Part shown: piece after piece, positions 8,604-16,554 of the stretch | Numbering within the stretch: position 1 is the first letter of the stretch | How the letters are laid out: the number at the start of each line of letters is the position of its first letter | Assembly (NCBI GenBank): GCA_965212545.1 | Contig: CBDBVB010000038.1 | Span: forward strand, 62,001-126,000 | Direction of reading: 5' to 3' | Source of the DNA: JABDIP01 sp965212545 | GTDB taxonomy: Bacteria; Pseudomonadota; Alphaproteobacteria; DSM-16000; Inquilinaceae | Length of the DNA stretch: 64,000 nt | Translations under genes and position numbers: made by a program | Notes under the pieces: generated by a model | Databases searched by the model: none | The model's input: the letters and a program-made list of their open reading frames with translations, nothing else | What the model was told of the DNA's origin: nothing

Positions 8604-8866
8604 CACTCCTTGCCAATGTCCGCCGATCGTTCGCCGGGCTCCGGGTCCGGCGGCCAGGTCGCCCTTACCACTGCACCCTTGTGGCCGCATTGCGAACAGG
8701 TCAGGCGCGGTTCCAGCCGCGAGGTCGGGCAGCCGGCGCCATATCGCCGGATCAGCGGCCTGGCGGTCAGGGATTGCGCATGTCCGCACCGTCGGCAAAG
8801 GCAGTCCAGCGTGCCGCCATTGGAAAACAGATAGCCGAGGTCGACGATCTTGCGCAGGTTGACCAT
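8603..8866 (-). CDS. Small zinc-ribbon protein (first of tandem pair)
   Basis: About 87 residues: VDLGYLFSNGGTLDCLCRRCGH, an Arg-rich middle (RPLIRRYGAGC), then LTCSQCGHKG, giving two CxxC knuckles likely to bind one zinc. ATG 8866 has GGGAGG at good distance. Paralogue of the following gene, with which it forms a two-gene operon. No recognised family. The spacing and CGH motifs resemble short zinc-ribbon domains, and no catalytic residues are evident. Confidence 0.65.
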   Translation of the reverse strand: MVNLRKIVDLGYLFSNGGTLDCLCRRCGHAQSLTARPLIRRYGAGCPTSRLEPRLTCSQCGHKGAVVRATWPPDPEPGERSADIGKE

Positions 8867-8927
8867 GGCGACGCCTCCCAACAAACCCTCGATCCGAAAG
8901 AGAACATAACATGAACAAAGAGGACAG

Positions 8928-8961
8928 AAAAAACGACCGCCGGTTCCTCGCCGGCGGCCGC
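8928..8961 (-). terminator. Rho-independent terminator after the double-receiver gene
   Basis: Read on the minus strand, CCGCCGG / CCGGCGG (7 bp, 7-base loop, arms 8951-8957 and 8937-8943) runs into six T residues (8928-8933). It ends the kinase/response-regulator operon and isolates the zinc-ribbon genes. The + strand also has four T after the hairpin. Confidence 0.8.
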
Positions 8962-9010
8962 TTTTGTTCGCTCAGGTCGAGCCGAAGGTTCGTCAGCTCT
9001 TTGCCGGCCC

Positions 9011-10081
9011 CTACCGATCGACCGGTTCGGCGGCCGGCGGTGCCGGGTGCGGCGGCGTTACCTCGCCAATGGTGCCATTCGTCGCGGGGGTCGCCGTTTC
9101 GACTGGGGCGGCCGCCGGCGGAATTTGCGTTGTCAGGATCGGCACGGCCGCGGGAGCCGGCTCCGGCGCGGCGGCGGCGGCCCGGCCGCGTGGCAAAACC
9201 GACAAGCCGCTTGCCGGACGGACAGCGTCGGTCCCGGGCGGTGTCGGAGAGGCGCCTGGCGCTTGCGGCGTGGCCTCGGAAGTGCCGTCCGCCGCGACAG
9301 CCGGGGTGTGCTCAGCGCCGCCGGCCGCACTCAACGGCGGTGGTTCGGCCCCTTTTGCGCCACCCGGCGCGATACGGTCCATCGCGGCAATCAGATGGGC
9401 TGGATCGAATGGCTTGGTCAGGATGCCGGTGACAGACATGTCGCACAGCGTGCTGACCGCTTCCGACTCCTCGTTGATGTGGCCGGACATGATGACCGTC
9501 GGCACAGCATGGCCGCGGTTCTTCAACTCCAGATAGACCTCCAGGCCGCTCAGCACCGGCAAGCGCAAATCGAGGGCCAGCAGGTCGATGCCGCCGGCCA
9601 TGACCGTCTCGAGGGCCTCCTTGCCGGTGGTCGCGACACAGACATTGTAGCCCTGTTGCGTCAGGACCTCTTCGAGGCTGTCGCGGAAGGCCGGGTCGTC
9701 GTCTGCGACCAGCACCATGCCGCCCTGCTCGTCCTTCATGTTGTCGATCTTGGCCAGCAGTTCCTCGATGCCGATCGGCTTCTCCAGTACGCCCAATGCA
9801 CCATTGTCCAACGCCTGATCGAGCAATTGGGTGACGCTGTATCCGGTCAACATGAAGACCTTGGCGTCCGGCTTGATCTTGCGGATCTCCAGGAAGCTCT
9901 CCACGCCGTTCATGCCGGGCATGACCACGTCCATCAAGCTGATGTCAAAATCCCTCTGGCGGAAGATCTCAACGGCCTCCTCGCCACTGAACGCGATCTC
10001 GACCTCGTGGCCCGACAACTCAAGCACCTCGGCCAGGCTTTCCGCCAAATCCCGATCGTCATCGACGACAAAAATGCGCAT
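9011..10081 (-). CDS. Response regulator with two receiver domains and Pro/Ala-rich tail
   Basis: About 356 residues with no DNA-binding or enzymatic output domain. Receiver 1 spans about 1-118 (VVDDD acidic pocket, phospho-Asp 51 in LMDVVMPG, Lys 101 in EKP). Receiver 2 spans about 121-238 (VADDD, Asp 171 in ALDLRLP, Lys in TKPFDP). The last ~115 residues are Pro/Ala/Thr-rich and probably disordered. ATG 10081 follows GAGGAGG; the upstream extension is unlikely. It is 14 bases downstream of the histidine kinase and surely its partner. It may act as a phosphorelay or stand-alone signalling protein. Confidence 0.88.
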   Translation of the reverse strand: MRIFVVDDDRDLAESLAEVLELSGHEVEIAFSGEEAVEIFRQRDFDISLMDVVMPGMNGVESFLEIRKIKPDAKVFMLTGYSVTQLLDQALDNGALGVLEKPIGIEELLAKIDNMKDEQGGMVLVADDDPAFRDSLEEVLTQQGYNVCVATTGKEALETVMAGGIDLLALDLRLPVLSGLEVYLELKNRGHAVPTVIMSGHINEESEAVSTLCDMSVTGILTKPFDPAHLIAAMDRIAPGGAKGAEPPPLSAAGGAEHTPAVAADGTSEATPQAPGASPTPPGTDAVRPASGLSVLPRGRAAAAAPEPAPAAVPILTTQIPPAAAPVETATPATNGTIGEVTPPHPAPPAAEPVDR

Positions 10082-10095
10082 TGGCTTACCCTCCT

Positions 10096-11637
10096 CTAGG
10101 CGGCCTGCTCGGCCGGCTCCGCAAGTGGCAGCCAAAGCACCATGGTTGTGCCGGCTCCAACGTCGCTTCGAACGTCAATGCCGCCGCCATGCCTGGCCAT
10201 GATCTGCTGCACCAGCGGGAGGCCCAGGCCGACGCCGAAGGCCTTCGTGCTGAACAGCGGTTCGAAAATCTTCTCCATCTTGTCGGCCGGAATGCCCGGG
10301 CCGGTATCGGTGACGGCCAGCTCCAGTCGGTCGGCCGCCAGACGGCTGGATATGGTCAGGGTCATCGGGCCGGAGGCCGGTGCCGTGCCATCCTCGGCCT
10401 GCTCGGTCATCGCCTGATTGGCGTTCTGGATGACATTGAGCACCGCGCGGCGAAGCTGCTCGCTATCCAGCCCCAACTCGACGCCCGCGGCGTCCAGATC
10501 GGTGTGCAAACTGACGCCCTCGGGGACCGGCTGTTCGCTGATCAACTGGGCAAGCCACCGGTCGAAATTGGTCGGCGCCAGCTCCAGGGCCGACTCGCGG
10601 ACGAAGTCCAGCATCTCGGTGATGATGTTGTTGCAGCGGATGATCGCCCGCTCGGCGCGCTGCAGCGATCCTTCGACGCCTAGACCCTTGTCCTTGATGC
10701 GGGCGCTGATCGCGAAAAGCGTGTTGCGGACGGCGCCGAGCGGATTGCGCAGCTCGTGGCTCACCGTCGCCGTCAATTGGCCCAGCGCCGCCAAGCGCTC
10801 GCGGCGCAGATACTGCTCCTGCACCTCTTTCAGCTCTGCGGTGCGTTCGATCACGCGCTGTTCCAGCACGGCGTTGAGCTCGAGGACCTTCTCCTCGGCC
10901 AACTCGGCCGCCTCGTGCGCCTGGCGCATCTCTTCCAGCTCGCGGTTGCGGTCGCGGATATTGTTTCGGACGACCATGAATGTCGCGCCGCCGACGAGAA
11001 GTATGATCCCGATCAGCACCGACCGCGCCACGGCCATGATCCGACGCACCAGTAGCGCGGTGCTGGTGACGTTGATGTGCACCTCGATCACGCCGTTCAG
11101 CCGCCCGTCGAGCATGACCGGTCGATACGCCTCGGCGATCACCGAACCCCGGATCAACTCGTCGCCCGAATCGGCCGCGGCTTCGCCCGGCGCCACGTCG
11201 CCGCCATGCCGGTCAGGCTCGAGGCTGGCAAATTGGCCATCGGCCTGGAGCTTCACGAAAGTCTGGCCGTCGGCGACCAAGTCCGAGAAATAGGTATTCA
11301 CGTCACGCTGGCCGACCTCGCCGGGGATCGACGAGAGAACGACGAAGCCGGCGCGGTTGAAGAACCGGTAGCGAAGCACGTTCTCCGCATCGGACATCAA
11401 TTGGATGATGTCCTGGTCCTCCTGCGCGACCCTGCCGTACATCAGGATCCGATTGATGTCCTGGAGCCGGTACTCGACGAAGCGTGTCCAGTTGAAGACC
11501 TCTTCCCGGGCCTGCTGCCGGATCATGTAGGTCTCGGCCTCTTGCGCGCCGAACCAGCTTGAACCGAACAGCGTTGCGGCGATCAGACAGAGCAGGTAGA
11601 TCAGCCGCCTGTCGCGGGCATGCAGTCTTCCGAACAT
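10096..11637 (-). CDS. Membrane sensor histidine kinase
   Basis: 513 residues. Transmembrane helix 1 about 12-29, a periplasmic sensor region about 30-200, transmembrane helix 2 about 202-223, then a coiled coil (about 228-280, QAHEAAELAEEKVLELNAVLEQ). The HisKA box carries His 294 in SHELRNPLG. The HATPase domain has N-box NVIQNANQA, G1 DTGPGIP and G2 GVGLGLPL, so it looks active. The kinase and the double-receiver gene form one operon. The promoter side holds two palindromes (11692-11714 and 11745-11759). Confidence 0.92.
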   Translation of the reverse strand: MFGRLHARDRRLIYLLCLIAATLFGSSWFGAQEAETYMIRQQAREEVFNWTRFVEYRLQDINRILMYGRVAQEDQDIIQLMSDAENVLRYRFFNRAGFVVLSSIPGEVGQRDVNTYFSDLVADGQTFVKLQADGQFASLEPDRHGGDVAPGEAAADSGDELIRGSVIAEAYRPVMLDGRLNGVIEVHINVTSTALLVRRIMAVARSVLIGIILLVGGATFMVVRNNIRDRNRELEEMRQAHEAAELAEEKVLELNAVLEQRVIERTAELKEVQEQYLRRERLAALGQLTATVSHELRNPLGAVRNTLFAISARIKDKGLGVEGSLQRAERAIIRCNNIITEMLDFVRESALELAPTNFDRWLAQLISEQPVPEGVSLHTDLDAAGVELGLDSEQLRRAVLNVIQNANQAMTEQAEDGTAPASGPMTLTISSRLAADRLELAVTDTGPGIPADKMEKIFEPLFSTKAFGVGLGLPLVQQIMARHGGGIDVRSDVGAGTTMVLWLPLAEPAEQAA

Positions 11638-11691
11638 TTAGTGTCTCCCTTGCCGTTCGCGCCGGTTGCTGCTCCGTGCGCCGGTATGGGA

Positions 11692-11714
11692 AATTGCGCG
11701 CAGTGCGCGCAATT
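11692..11714. promoter_or_regulatory. Perfect inverted repeat upstream of the kinase operon
   Basis: AATTGCGCGC-AGT-GCGCGCAATT: two perfect 10-base arms around a 3-base centre, 55 bases upstream of the kinase ATG. Its size and position fit a dimeric regulator's operator. No T-tract follows, so it is unlikely to be a terminator. Confidence 0.55.
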
Positions 11715-11744
11715 CCTACTCCATTCGCCATTTTACAAAATTAG

Positions 11745-11759
11745 AACTAATTTTTAGTT
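11745..11759. promoter_or_regulatory. AT-rich palindrome AACTAA-TTT-TTAGTT
   Basis: A perfect 15-base palindrome in an AT-rich island (11730-11765) between the kinase operon and the cytochrome c remnant. It could be part of the kinase promoter or an operator. No function can be assigned from sequence alone. Confidence 0.35.
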
Positions 11760-11845
11760 AAATCGGCCGAGAAAACCGCAATTCGATCCAAACAGGGTCG
11801 AGGGAGTAGACGCACGGCACTGGAACCCGGCGGCGCGCGGCGCGT

Positions 11846-12100
11846 TCAAGGCAGCGGCAGTTCACCACGGCCGGTCCGCCATTGCGCGCGCTCGGTGATC
11901 CGCTGCTGCCGCTCTTGGATGGCCACCGGCCATCGGCTCGCAATGTAGGCAAGAACAGCCCGGATCTCGCGATCGGTCAGCCGCTCTTCAAAGGGCGGCA
12001 TATTGCTCTGGAATCCGGTCGGCGCGAAGCGCTGGCCGCCGAATTTCGTCAGTGCGAAGAGCTGCTGGTCGGGGTGGTGTCAGGTATGGCCGGTTTCGTC
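11846..12100 (-). pseudogene. Cytochrome c C-terminal remnant of the copper module
   Basis: Translation on the minus strand from 12100 gives DETGHT-stop-HHPDQQLFALTKFGG, then an SNMPPFEERLTDREI segment and AVLAYIASRWPVAIQERQQR, ending at the stop 11846-11848. This matches the C-terminal half of the small c-type cytochromes often found beside copper ATPases (GHTWHHPDQQ, axial Met in NMP, LSDREIWDVLAFIKSRWP). The TGA at 12080-12082 stands where Trp is expected, and the N-terminal half with CxxCH is absent, cut off by cueR. It is therefore a decayed gene, not a functional cytochrome. Confidence 0.75.
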
Positions 12101-12500
12101 ATGAGGCGGCGGGGTCGCCCGCCAAGTCATCCAGGATCGGACAATCCGGACGGTCGTCGCCGTGGCAGCGGTCGATCAGGTGCGTCAGCGCCGCCCGCAT
12201 GGTGTGCAACTCGGCGATCTTGCGGTCGATTTCGGCGACCCGGTGCAGGGCCAGCGCCTTTACATCGGCGCTCGCGCGACCCCGATCCTGATACAGCGAC
12301 AATAGGTTGCGGCAATCCGCGACGCTGAAGCCCAGCCCCCTCGCCCGTTTCAGGAAGCGCAGCACCTGAACGTCGCGGTCGTCATAATCGCGATAGCCGT
12401 TGCCCTGGCGGATCGCCCGTCCGACCAGCCCGATATCCTCATAGTATCGGATCGTCTTCGGCGGCAGGCCGGAGCGGTCGGCCACGTCGCTGATCTTCAT
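12099..12500 (-). CDS. cueR: CueR-type Cu(I)-responsive MerR regulator
   Basis: 133 residues. N-terminal MerR helix-turn-helix (MKISDVADRSGLPPKTIRYY), a dimerisation helix to about 107, then a metal loop with Cys 112 and Cys 120 (CHGDDRPDC). This C-x7-C spacing is the Cu(I) site of CueR and even has its residue numbers. It overlaps the 3' end of copA by four bases, so it is co-transcribed with it and probably controls the promoter at 14901-14931. Confidence 0.93.
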   Translation of the reverse strand: MKISDVADRSGLPPKTIRYYEDIGLVGRAIRQGNGYRDYDDRDVQVLRFLKRARGLGFSVADCRNLLSLYQDRGRASADVKALALHRVAEIDRKIAELHTMRAALTHLIDRCHGDDRPDCPILDDLAGDPAAS

Positions 12501-14842
12501 GCCGGCCTCCGTACGTCCAGCCGTGCGGTGCGCAGCCTGAGCGCATTGCTGATCACCGAGACCGAGCTCAGGCTCATGGCGGCGGCGGCGATCATCGGGC
12601 TCAGCAGCAGGCCCGTGAACGGGTACAGGATGCCGGCGGCGATCGGCACACCGACCGAGTTATAGACAAAGGCCAGGAACAGGTTCTGGCGGATGTTGCG
12701 CATGGTGGCCCGGCTGAGCCGATGGGCGCGGACGATCGCGGTCAGGTCGCCCTTGACCAGGGTCAACCCGGCGCTTTCCACGGCCACATCGGCGCCGGTC
12801 CCCATGGCGATGCCGACATCGGCACAGGCCAGGGCCGGCGCATCATTGATGCCGTCGCCGGCCATGGCGACCCTGACACCGCTCGACTGCAAGCGTTCGA
12901 TCGCCCGCGCCTTGTCGGCCGGCAGCACCTCGGACTCGACCGCGTCGATGCCGAGCCGGCGGGCCACCGCCCGCGCGGTCGTGGCGTTGTCGCCGGTCAG
13001 CATGACGATGCGCAGTCCCTGCGCGCGCAGGGCCTTGATCGCTTGCGGAGTGGTCGGCTTGATCGGGTCGGCGACCGCGATCAGACCGGCGATTACGCCG
13101 TCCAGGATGACGAACATCACCGTCGCGCCATCCTCGCGTAGCGCCTCGGCACGGGCCGCCAGTCCGACCGACTCGACGCCCAGATCGGCCAGCATGCGGC
13201 CATTGCCCAGGGCCACGGACCGACCTTCGACCTGTCCGGTGATGCCCTTTCCGGGCTCCACCGCGACCGAGTCCGGATTGGCCAGTGTCAGCCCCTGCTC
13301 GTCGGCGGCGGCCAGGATCGCGTCCGCCAATGGGTGCTCGCTGGCCCGTTCCAGGCTGGCGGCAAGGCGCAGGATTTCATGCTCGTCCTGACCGGTGGCG
13401 GGCTCGACCAGGCGCACGCGTGGCTTGCCCTCGGTCAGGGTGCCGGTCTTGTCGACAACAAGGGTGTCGATGCGGGCGAAGTGCTCCAGGGCCTCGGCGT
13501 TGCGGATCAGCACCCCGGTCTGGGCGCCGCGCCCGACACCGACCATCACCGACATCGGCGTGGCCAGCCCCAAGGCGCAGGGGCAGGCGATGATCAGCAC
13601 CGAGACCGCCGCCACCAGACCGTAACCCATCGCCGGCGGCGGCCCGACCAGTGACCATACGACGAACGCGATCACTGCGGTGACGACGACGGCCGGCACG
13701 AAATAGCCGGCAACCCGATCGGCCAAGCCCTGGATTGGCGCCCGGCTGCGCTGGGCATCGGCGACCATCTGCACGATGCGGGCGAGCATGGTGTCGGCGC
13801 CCACATGGTCGGCCCGCAGGACCAGGCTGCCGGAGCCGTTCAGGGTGCCGCCGGTGACCGTGTCGCCTGCCGTCTTCTCGACTGGGATCGGCTCGCCGGT
13901 TAGCATCGACTCGTCGACCGCGCCCTGACCCTCGGTGACGGTCCCGTCGACCGGGATCTTCTCGCCGGGACGCACCCTCAGCAGATCGCCGACGCGCAGC
14001 ACGTCCAGCGGGACATCCTCATCGCGGCCGTCGGCCCCGATCCGCCGCGCGGTCGTCGGCGCCAGGTCGAGCAGGGCGCGGATCGCGCCACCGGTGCGCT
14101 CACGGGCGCGCAGTTCCAGCACCTGGCCCAGAAGCACCAGCACGGTAATCACCGCCGCCGACTCGAAATAGACCGCCACCGTGCCGTCCGGCGCGCGGAA
14201 CGCCGGCGGGAACAGACCGGGGGCGGCCGTCGCAGCGACGCTGTAGACATAGGCGGTGCCGGTGCCGATCGCGATCAGGGTGAACATGTTGAGGTTGCGG
14301 GTCACGATCGAGGTCCAGCCGCGCTGGAAGAACGGCCACCCTGCCCAGAGCACCACGGGGGTCGCCAGCACGAGCTGGATCCATGGGCTCAGAGCCGGCG
14401 GAATGACGCGGTCGACCGGCAGCGCGAACAGATGCGCCGCCATCTCCATCATCAGCACCGGCAGGGTCAGCGCCGCTCCGACCCAGAAGCGCCGGGTCAT
14501 GTCGATCAGCTCTTCGTTCGGCTGATCCGGGTCGGGAATTCCCATAGGCTCCAGCGCCATGCCGCAGATCGGGCAAGTGCCCGGACCCTCCTGCACGATC
14601 TCCGGGTCCATCGGGCAGGTGTACAGCGCGCCCTCGGGTACCGGGGCGGCCGGTGGCGGCGCGCCGTTGAGATAGTCGGCTGGGGCAGCCTGGAATTTGT
14701 CCCGGCAACCGGCACAGCAAAAATGGAAGGTCATGCCCTCGAAATCGGCGCTGAACTTGGCAGTCGCCGGATCGACCGACATGCCGCAGACCGGGTCGCG
14801 CGACTTGATCACATCGGGTTTGCTGTCGGATATCGCGGCCAT
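12497..14842 (-). CDS. copA: Copper-exporting P1B-type ATPase with YHS domain
   Basis: 781 residues from the ATG at 14842 (an in-frame start at 14884 is less likely). YHS metal domain at 14-60 (DPVCGM, FCCAGC), then a second Cys-rich metal-binding module at 74-100 (YTCPMDPEI, CPICGM) instead of the usual CxxC HMA domains. Eight membrane helices, TGE 315-317, the metal-transport CPC at 420-422, phosphorylation DKTGT 464-468, SEHPL 501-505 and GDGIND near 676. The C-terminal helices carry NSVGVP and MAAAAMSLSSVSV-type residues of Cu(I) pumps. It exports Cu(I) across the inner membrane. An operator for CueR precedes it. Confidence 0.95.
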   Translation of the reverse strand: MAAISDSKPDVIKSRDPVCGMSVDPATAKFSADFEGMTFHFCCAGCRDKFQAAPADYLNGAPPPAAPVPEGALYTCPMDPEIVQEGPGTCPICGMALEPMGIPDPDQPNEELIDMTRRFWVGAALTLPVLMMEMAAHLFALPVDRVIPPALSPWIQLVLATPVVLWAGWPFFQRGWTSIVTRNLNMFTLIAIGTGTAYVYSVAATAAPGLFPPAFRAPDGTVAVYFESAAVITVLVLLGQVLELRARERTGGAIRALLDLAPTTARRIGADGRDEDVPLDVLRVGDLLRVRPGEKIPVDGTVTEGQGAVDESMLTGEPIPVEKTAGDTVTGGTLNGSGSLVLRADHVGADTMLARIVQMVADAQRSRAPIQGLADRVAGYFVPAVVVTAVIAFVVWSLVGPPPAMGYGLVAAVSVLIIACPCALGLATPMSVMVGVGRGAQTGVLIRNAEALEHFARIDTLVVDKTGTLTEGKPRVRLVEPATGQDEHEILRLAASLERASEHPLADAILAAADEQGLTLANPDSVAVEPGKGITGQVEGRSVALGNGRMLADLGVESVGLAARAEALREDGATVMFVILDGVIAGLIAVADPIKPTTPQAIKALRAQGLRIVMLTGDNATTARAVARRLGIDAVESEVLPADKARAIERLQSSGVRVAMAGDGINDAPALACADVGIAMGTGADVAVESAGLTLVKGDLTAIVRAHRLSRATMRNIRQNLFLAFVYNSVGVPIAAGILYPFTGLLLSPMIAAAAMSLSSVSVISNALRLRTARLDVRRPA

Positions 14843-14900
14843 ATCGCGCCGAACTCCTGTGCCTGGGTGAGGGTAAGGCAACACTCGCCCACTAGGACCT

Positions 14901-14931
14901 TAGATAAGGCTTCCAGTAACTGGAAGGTCAA
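14901..14931 (-). promoter_or_regulatory. CueR-dependent copA promoter and operator
   Basis: On the minus strand TTGACC (14926-14931) and TATCTA (14901-14906) are separated by 19 bases, the overlong spacer typical of MerR-family promoters. The spacer is filled by a perfect palindrome CTTCCAGT-A-ACTGGAAG (14910-14926), close to the canonical CueR box. Copper-induced expression of copA-cueR follows from this. Confidence 0.88.
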
Positions 14932-15125
14932 TAATCGACATTTGAACCGGTGCCCGGGTGGCTTCGGGTTGCGGTATTCGATGGAGATTGATACGCGCCT
15001 TAGTTCAAGCGTTTCGTGCCGAACTGGAATCGTCCGGTTCTGTCCCCATGTTGTCGGCATAGCCCGCGCTCGGGCGCAAATGAGCGAGCAATGGTGCGGC
15101 TGTATCGGGACAAGGAGTCCGAATC

Positions 15126-15524
15126 TTGGAGAAAGATGACCGTGACGCATTCGAACTGTTTGAGAAGATCGTCAGTCTCCTGGACAAGCAGAGCGAAGAT
15201 CTCGCAGAGGTCAAGAAGCGGCTAATGCGATATGAAGGGCAGAGCGCGAGGGTACTCCTCTCTGCAACGAAGCAGATGCTCGACGAATCTGCGAAGGCGA
15301 AACGGGCGACGCGTTCCGCCGACAGCGCGGCCAAGAAGCCCGACGAGAACACGCTCTATTGCTCGTTCTGCGGCAAGAGCCAGCACGAAGTCACAAAACT
15401 CATCGCTGGACCCACTGTGTTCATCTGCGACGAATGCACGTTGCTGTGCATGACGATCCTTGTGGGCGAGGTCGATCCGGGCAATTCAATTGGGAGCAAA
15501 GATGGCGATGCTAACAGCTCATAG
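15126..15524 (+). CDS. Stand-alone ClpX-type zinc-binding domain protein
   Basis: 132 residues. N-terminal coiled-coil-like segment (about 8-58), then a C4 zinc finger nearly identical to the ClpX N-terminal domain: LYCSFCGKSQHEV, IAGPTVFICDEC (Cys 79, 82, 101, 104). No AAA+ domain follows and the protein stops 28 residues later. TTG is the start, with AAGGAG nine bases upstream. In ClpX this domain dimerises and binds substrates and adaptors. A free copy could act as an adaptor or competitor of ClpX (inference). Confidence 0.82.
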   Translation: MEKDDRDAFELFEKIVSLLDKQSEDLAEVKKRLMRYEGQSARVLLSATKQMLDESAKAKRATRSADSAAKKPDENTLYCSFCGKSQHEVTKLIAGPTVFICDECTLLCMTILVGEVDPGNSIGSKDGDANSS

Positions 15525-15532
15525 CGTGCCGA

Positions 15533-16057
15533 CTACCGCTCCAACCGCTCGATCGCCTGGTTCAGATCGGCCCAGACATAGCCGCGCTCAGGCAGGGTGA
15601 CGCCCCACAAGGTCTCGTCGCGCACCGCAGCCCATTTGCCGCCCATTGCCTCGTAGAAGAATCGCGCCGGGTTGTCGGCCAGCACCCAGAGCATGGCCGA
15701 TGTGACGCCGTCCTGAAGCAGCGCTGCGAACAGTGACATCAGCAGTTTGCCGCCGATCCCCTGACCCTGGGAATTCGGCCCGACATAGAGCGTGTAGATC
15801 TCGCCCTCATAGGGAAGCTTGCCGTTGCGGGAGCGTCCGGCACTGCCAAAACCGACCAGACCGTGGCGATTGTCGACCGCCACCTTGACCCGATCGCGGG
15901 TGAGGGTCCCGCGCCATTGCGCCGAGTGGCGCGCCTCCGACATGCCCAGCAAAGCGCTGTCGGGCAGAATGCCGGCATAGGTGTCGCGCCAGGTCTCCAC
16001 ATAGATCTCGGCGATTCTGTCCACGTCCTTGGGAATGGCGGTGCGGATGGTCAGCAT
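15533..16057 (-). CDS. GNAT family N-acetyltransferase
   Basis: 174 residues. Acetyl-CoA fold: N-terminal IRTAIPKDVDRIAEIYVETWRD, strand EIYTLYVGP followed by the P-loop-like SQGQGIGGKLL (motif A), and a C-terminal WVLADNPARFFYEAMGGK segment. Substrate unknown. Monocistronic, convergent with the zinc-finger gene. Confidence 0.88.
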   Translation of the reverse strand: MLTIRTAIPKDVDRIAEIYVETWRDTYAGILPDSALLGMSEARHSAQWRGTLTRDRVKVAVDNRHGLVGFGSAGRSRNGKLPYEGEIYTLYVGPNSQGQGIGGKLLMSLFAALLQDGVTSAMLWVLADNPARFFYEAMGGKWAAVRDETLWGVTLPERGYVWADLNQAIERLER

Positions 16058-16133
16058 GCCGGACCTTCAGGCTTCTCTCCATCGATCCTCCGGTGTCGCT
16101 GTGCCGGCCGATCGGGCTTCCCAATAGCGTCGG

Positions 16134-16532
16134 TCAACCGAGTCCGGGACCGTCGAACAACACCACCCGCCAACCATCCGGATCCTCGAAGGTGACGCCC
16201 CTGTCGCGCCAATACGGGTTCTCAGGCTCGACCGGTCCATATCCCAGAGACTCCAGCCGCCCGACCGTGGCGTCGATGGCGTCTCGGTCCGTCATGTACA
16301 GCACCAGGAGATTGTCCCGGCTCGGCGCCGGGCAGGGACTGCCGGCGGCGTGGCTGGTAAACTCAAGATGCGGATGGACGCCGGGAAGCCCGATCATCAC
16401 GCCGTCATAGCCGTCATGGTCGGCGAACGAACCGATCCTCGGCAGTTGCAGGCCGACGGTGTAGAACCGGACGATTTCGGGCAGCCGGTTGGTCGGCCGG
16501 GCGACGCGGATTTGTGCGATCGGGGGCGTCAT
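16134..16532 (-). CDS. VOC family (glyoxalase/bleomycin-resistance fold) protein
   Basis: 132 residues with the paired beta-alpha-beta-beta-beta layout: RLPEIVRFYTVGLQLPRIG, PHLEFTSHAAGSP, then WRDRGVTFEDPDGWRVVLFDG at the end. Candidate metal ligands are the His in PHLEF and the Glu in VTFEDPDG. No substrate can be assigned. Spaced 22 bases from ubiG, so perhaps co-transcribed downstream of it. Confidence 0.85.
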   Translation of the reverse strand: MTPPIAQIRVARPTNRLPEIVRFYTVGLQLPRIGSFADHDGYDGVMIGLPGVHPHLEFTSHAAGSPCPAPSRDNLLVLYMTDRDAIDATVGRLESLGYGPVEPENPYWRDRGVTFEDPDGWRVVLFDGPGLG

Positions 16533-16554
16533 ATCCGTAGCCCGATCGCCATCG

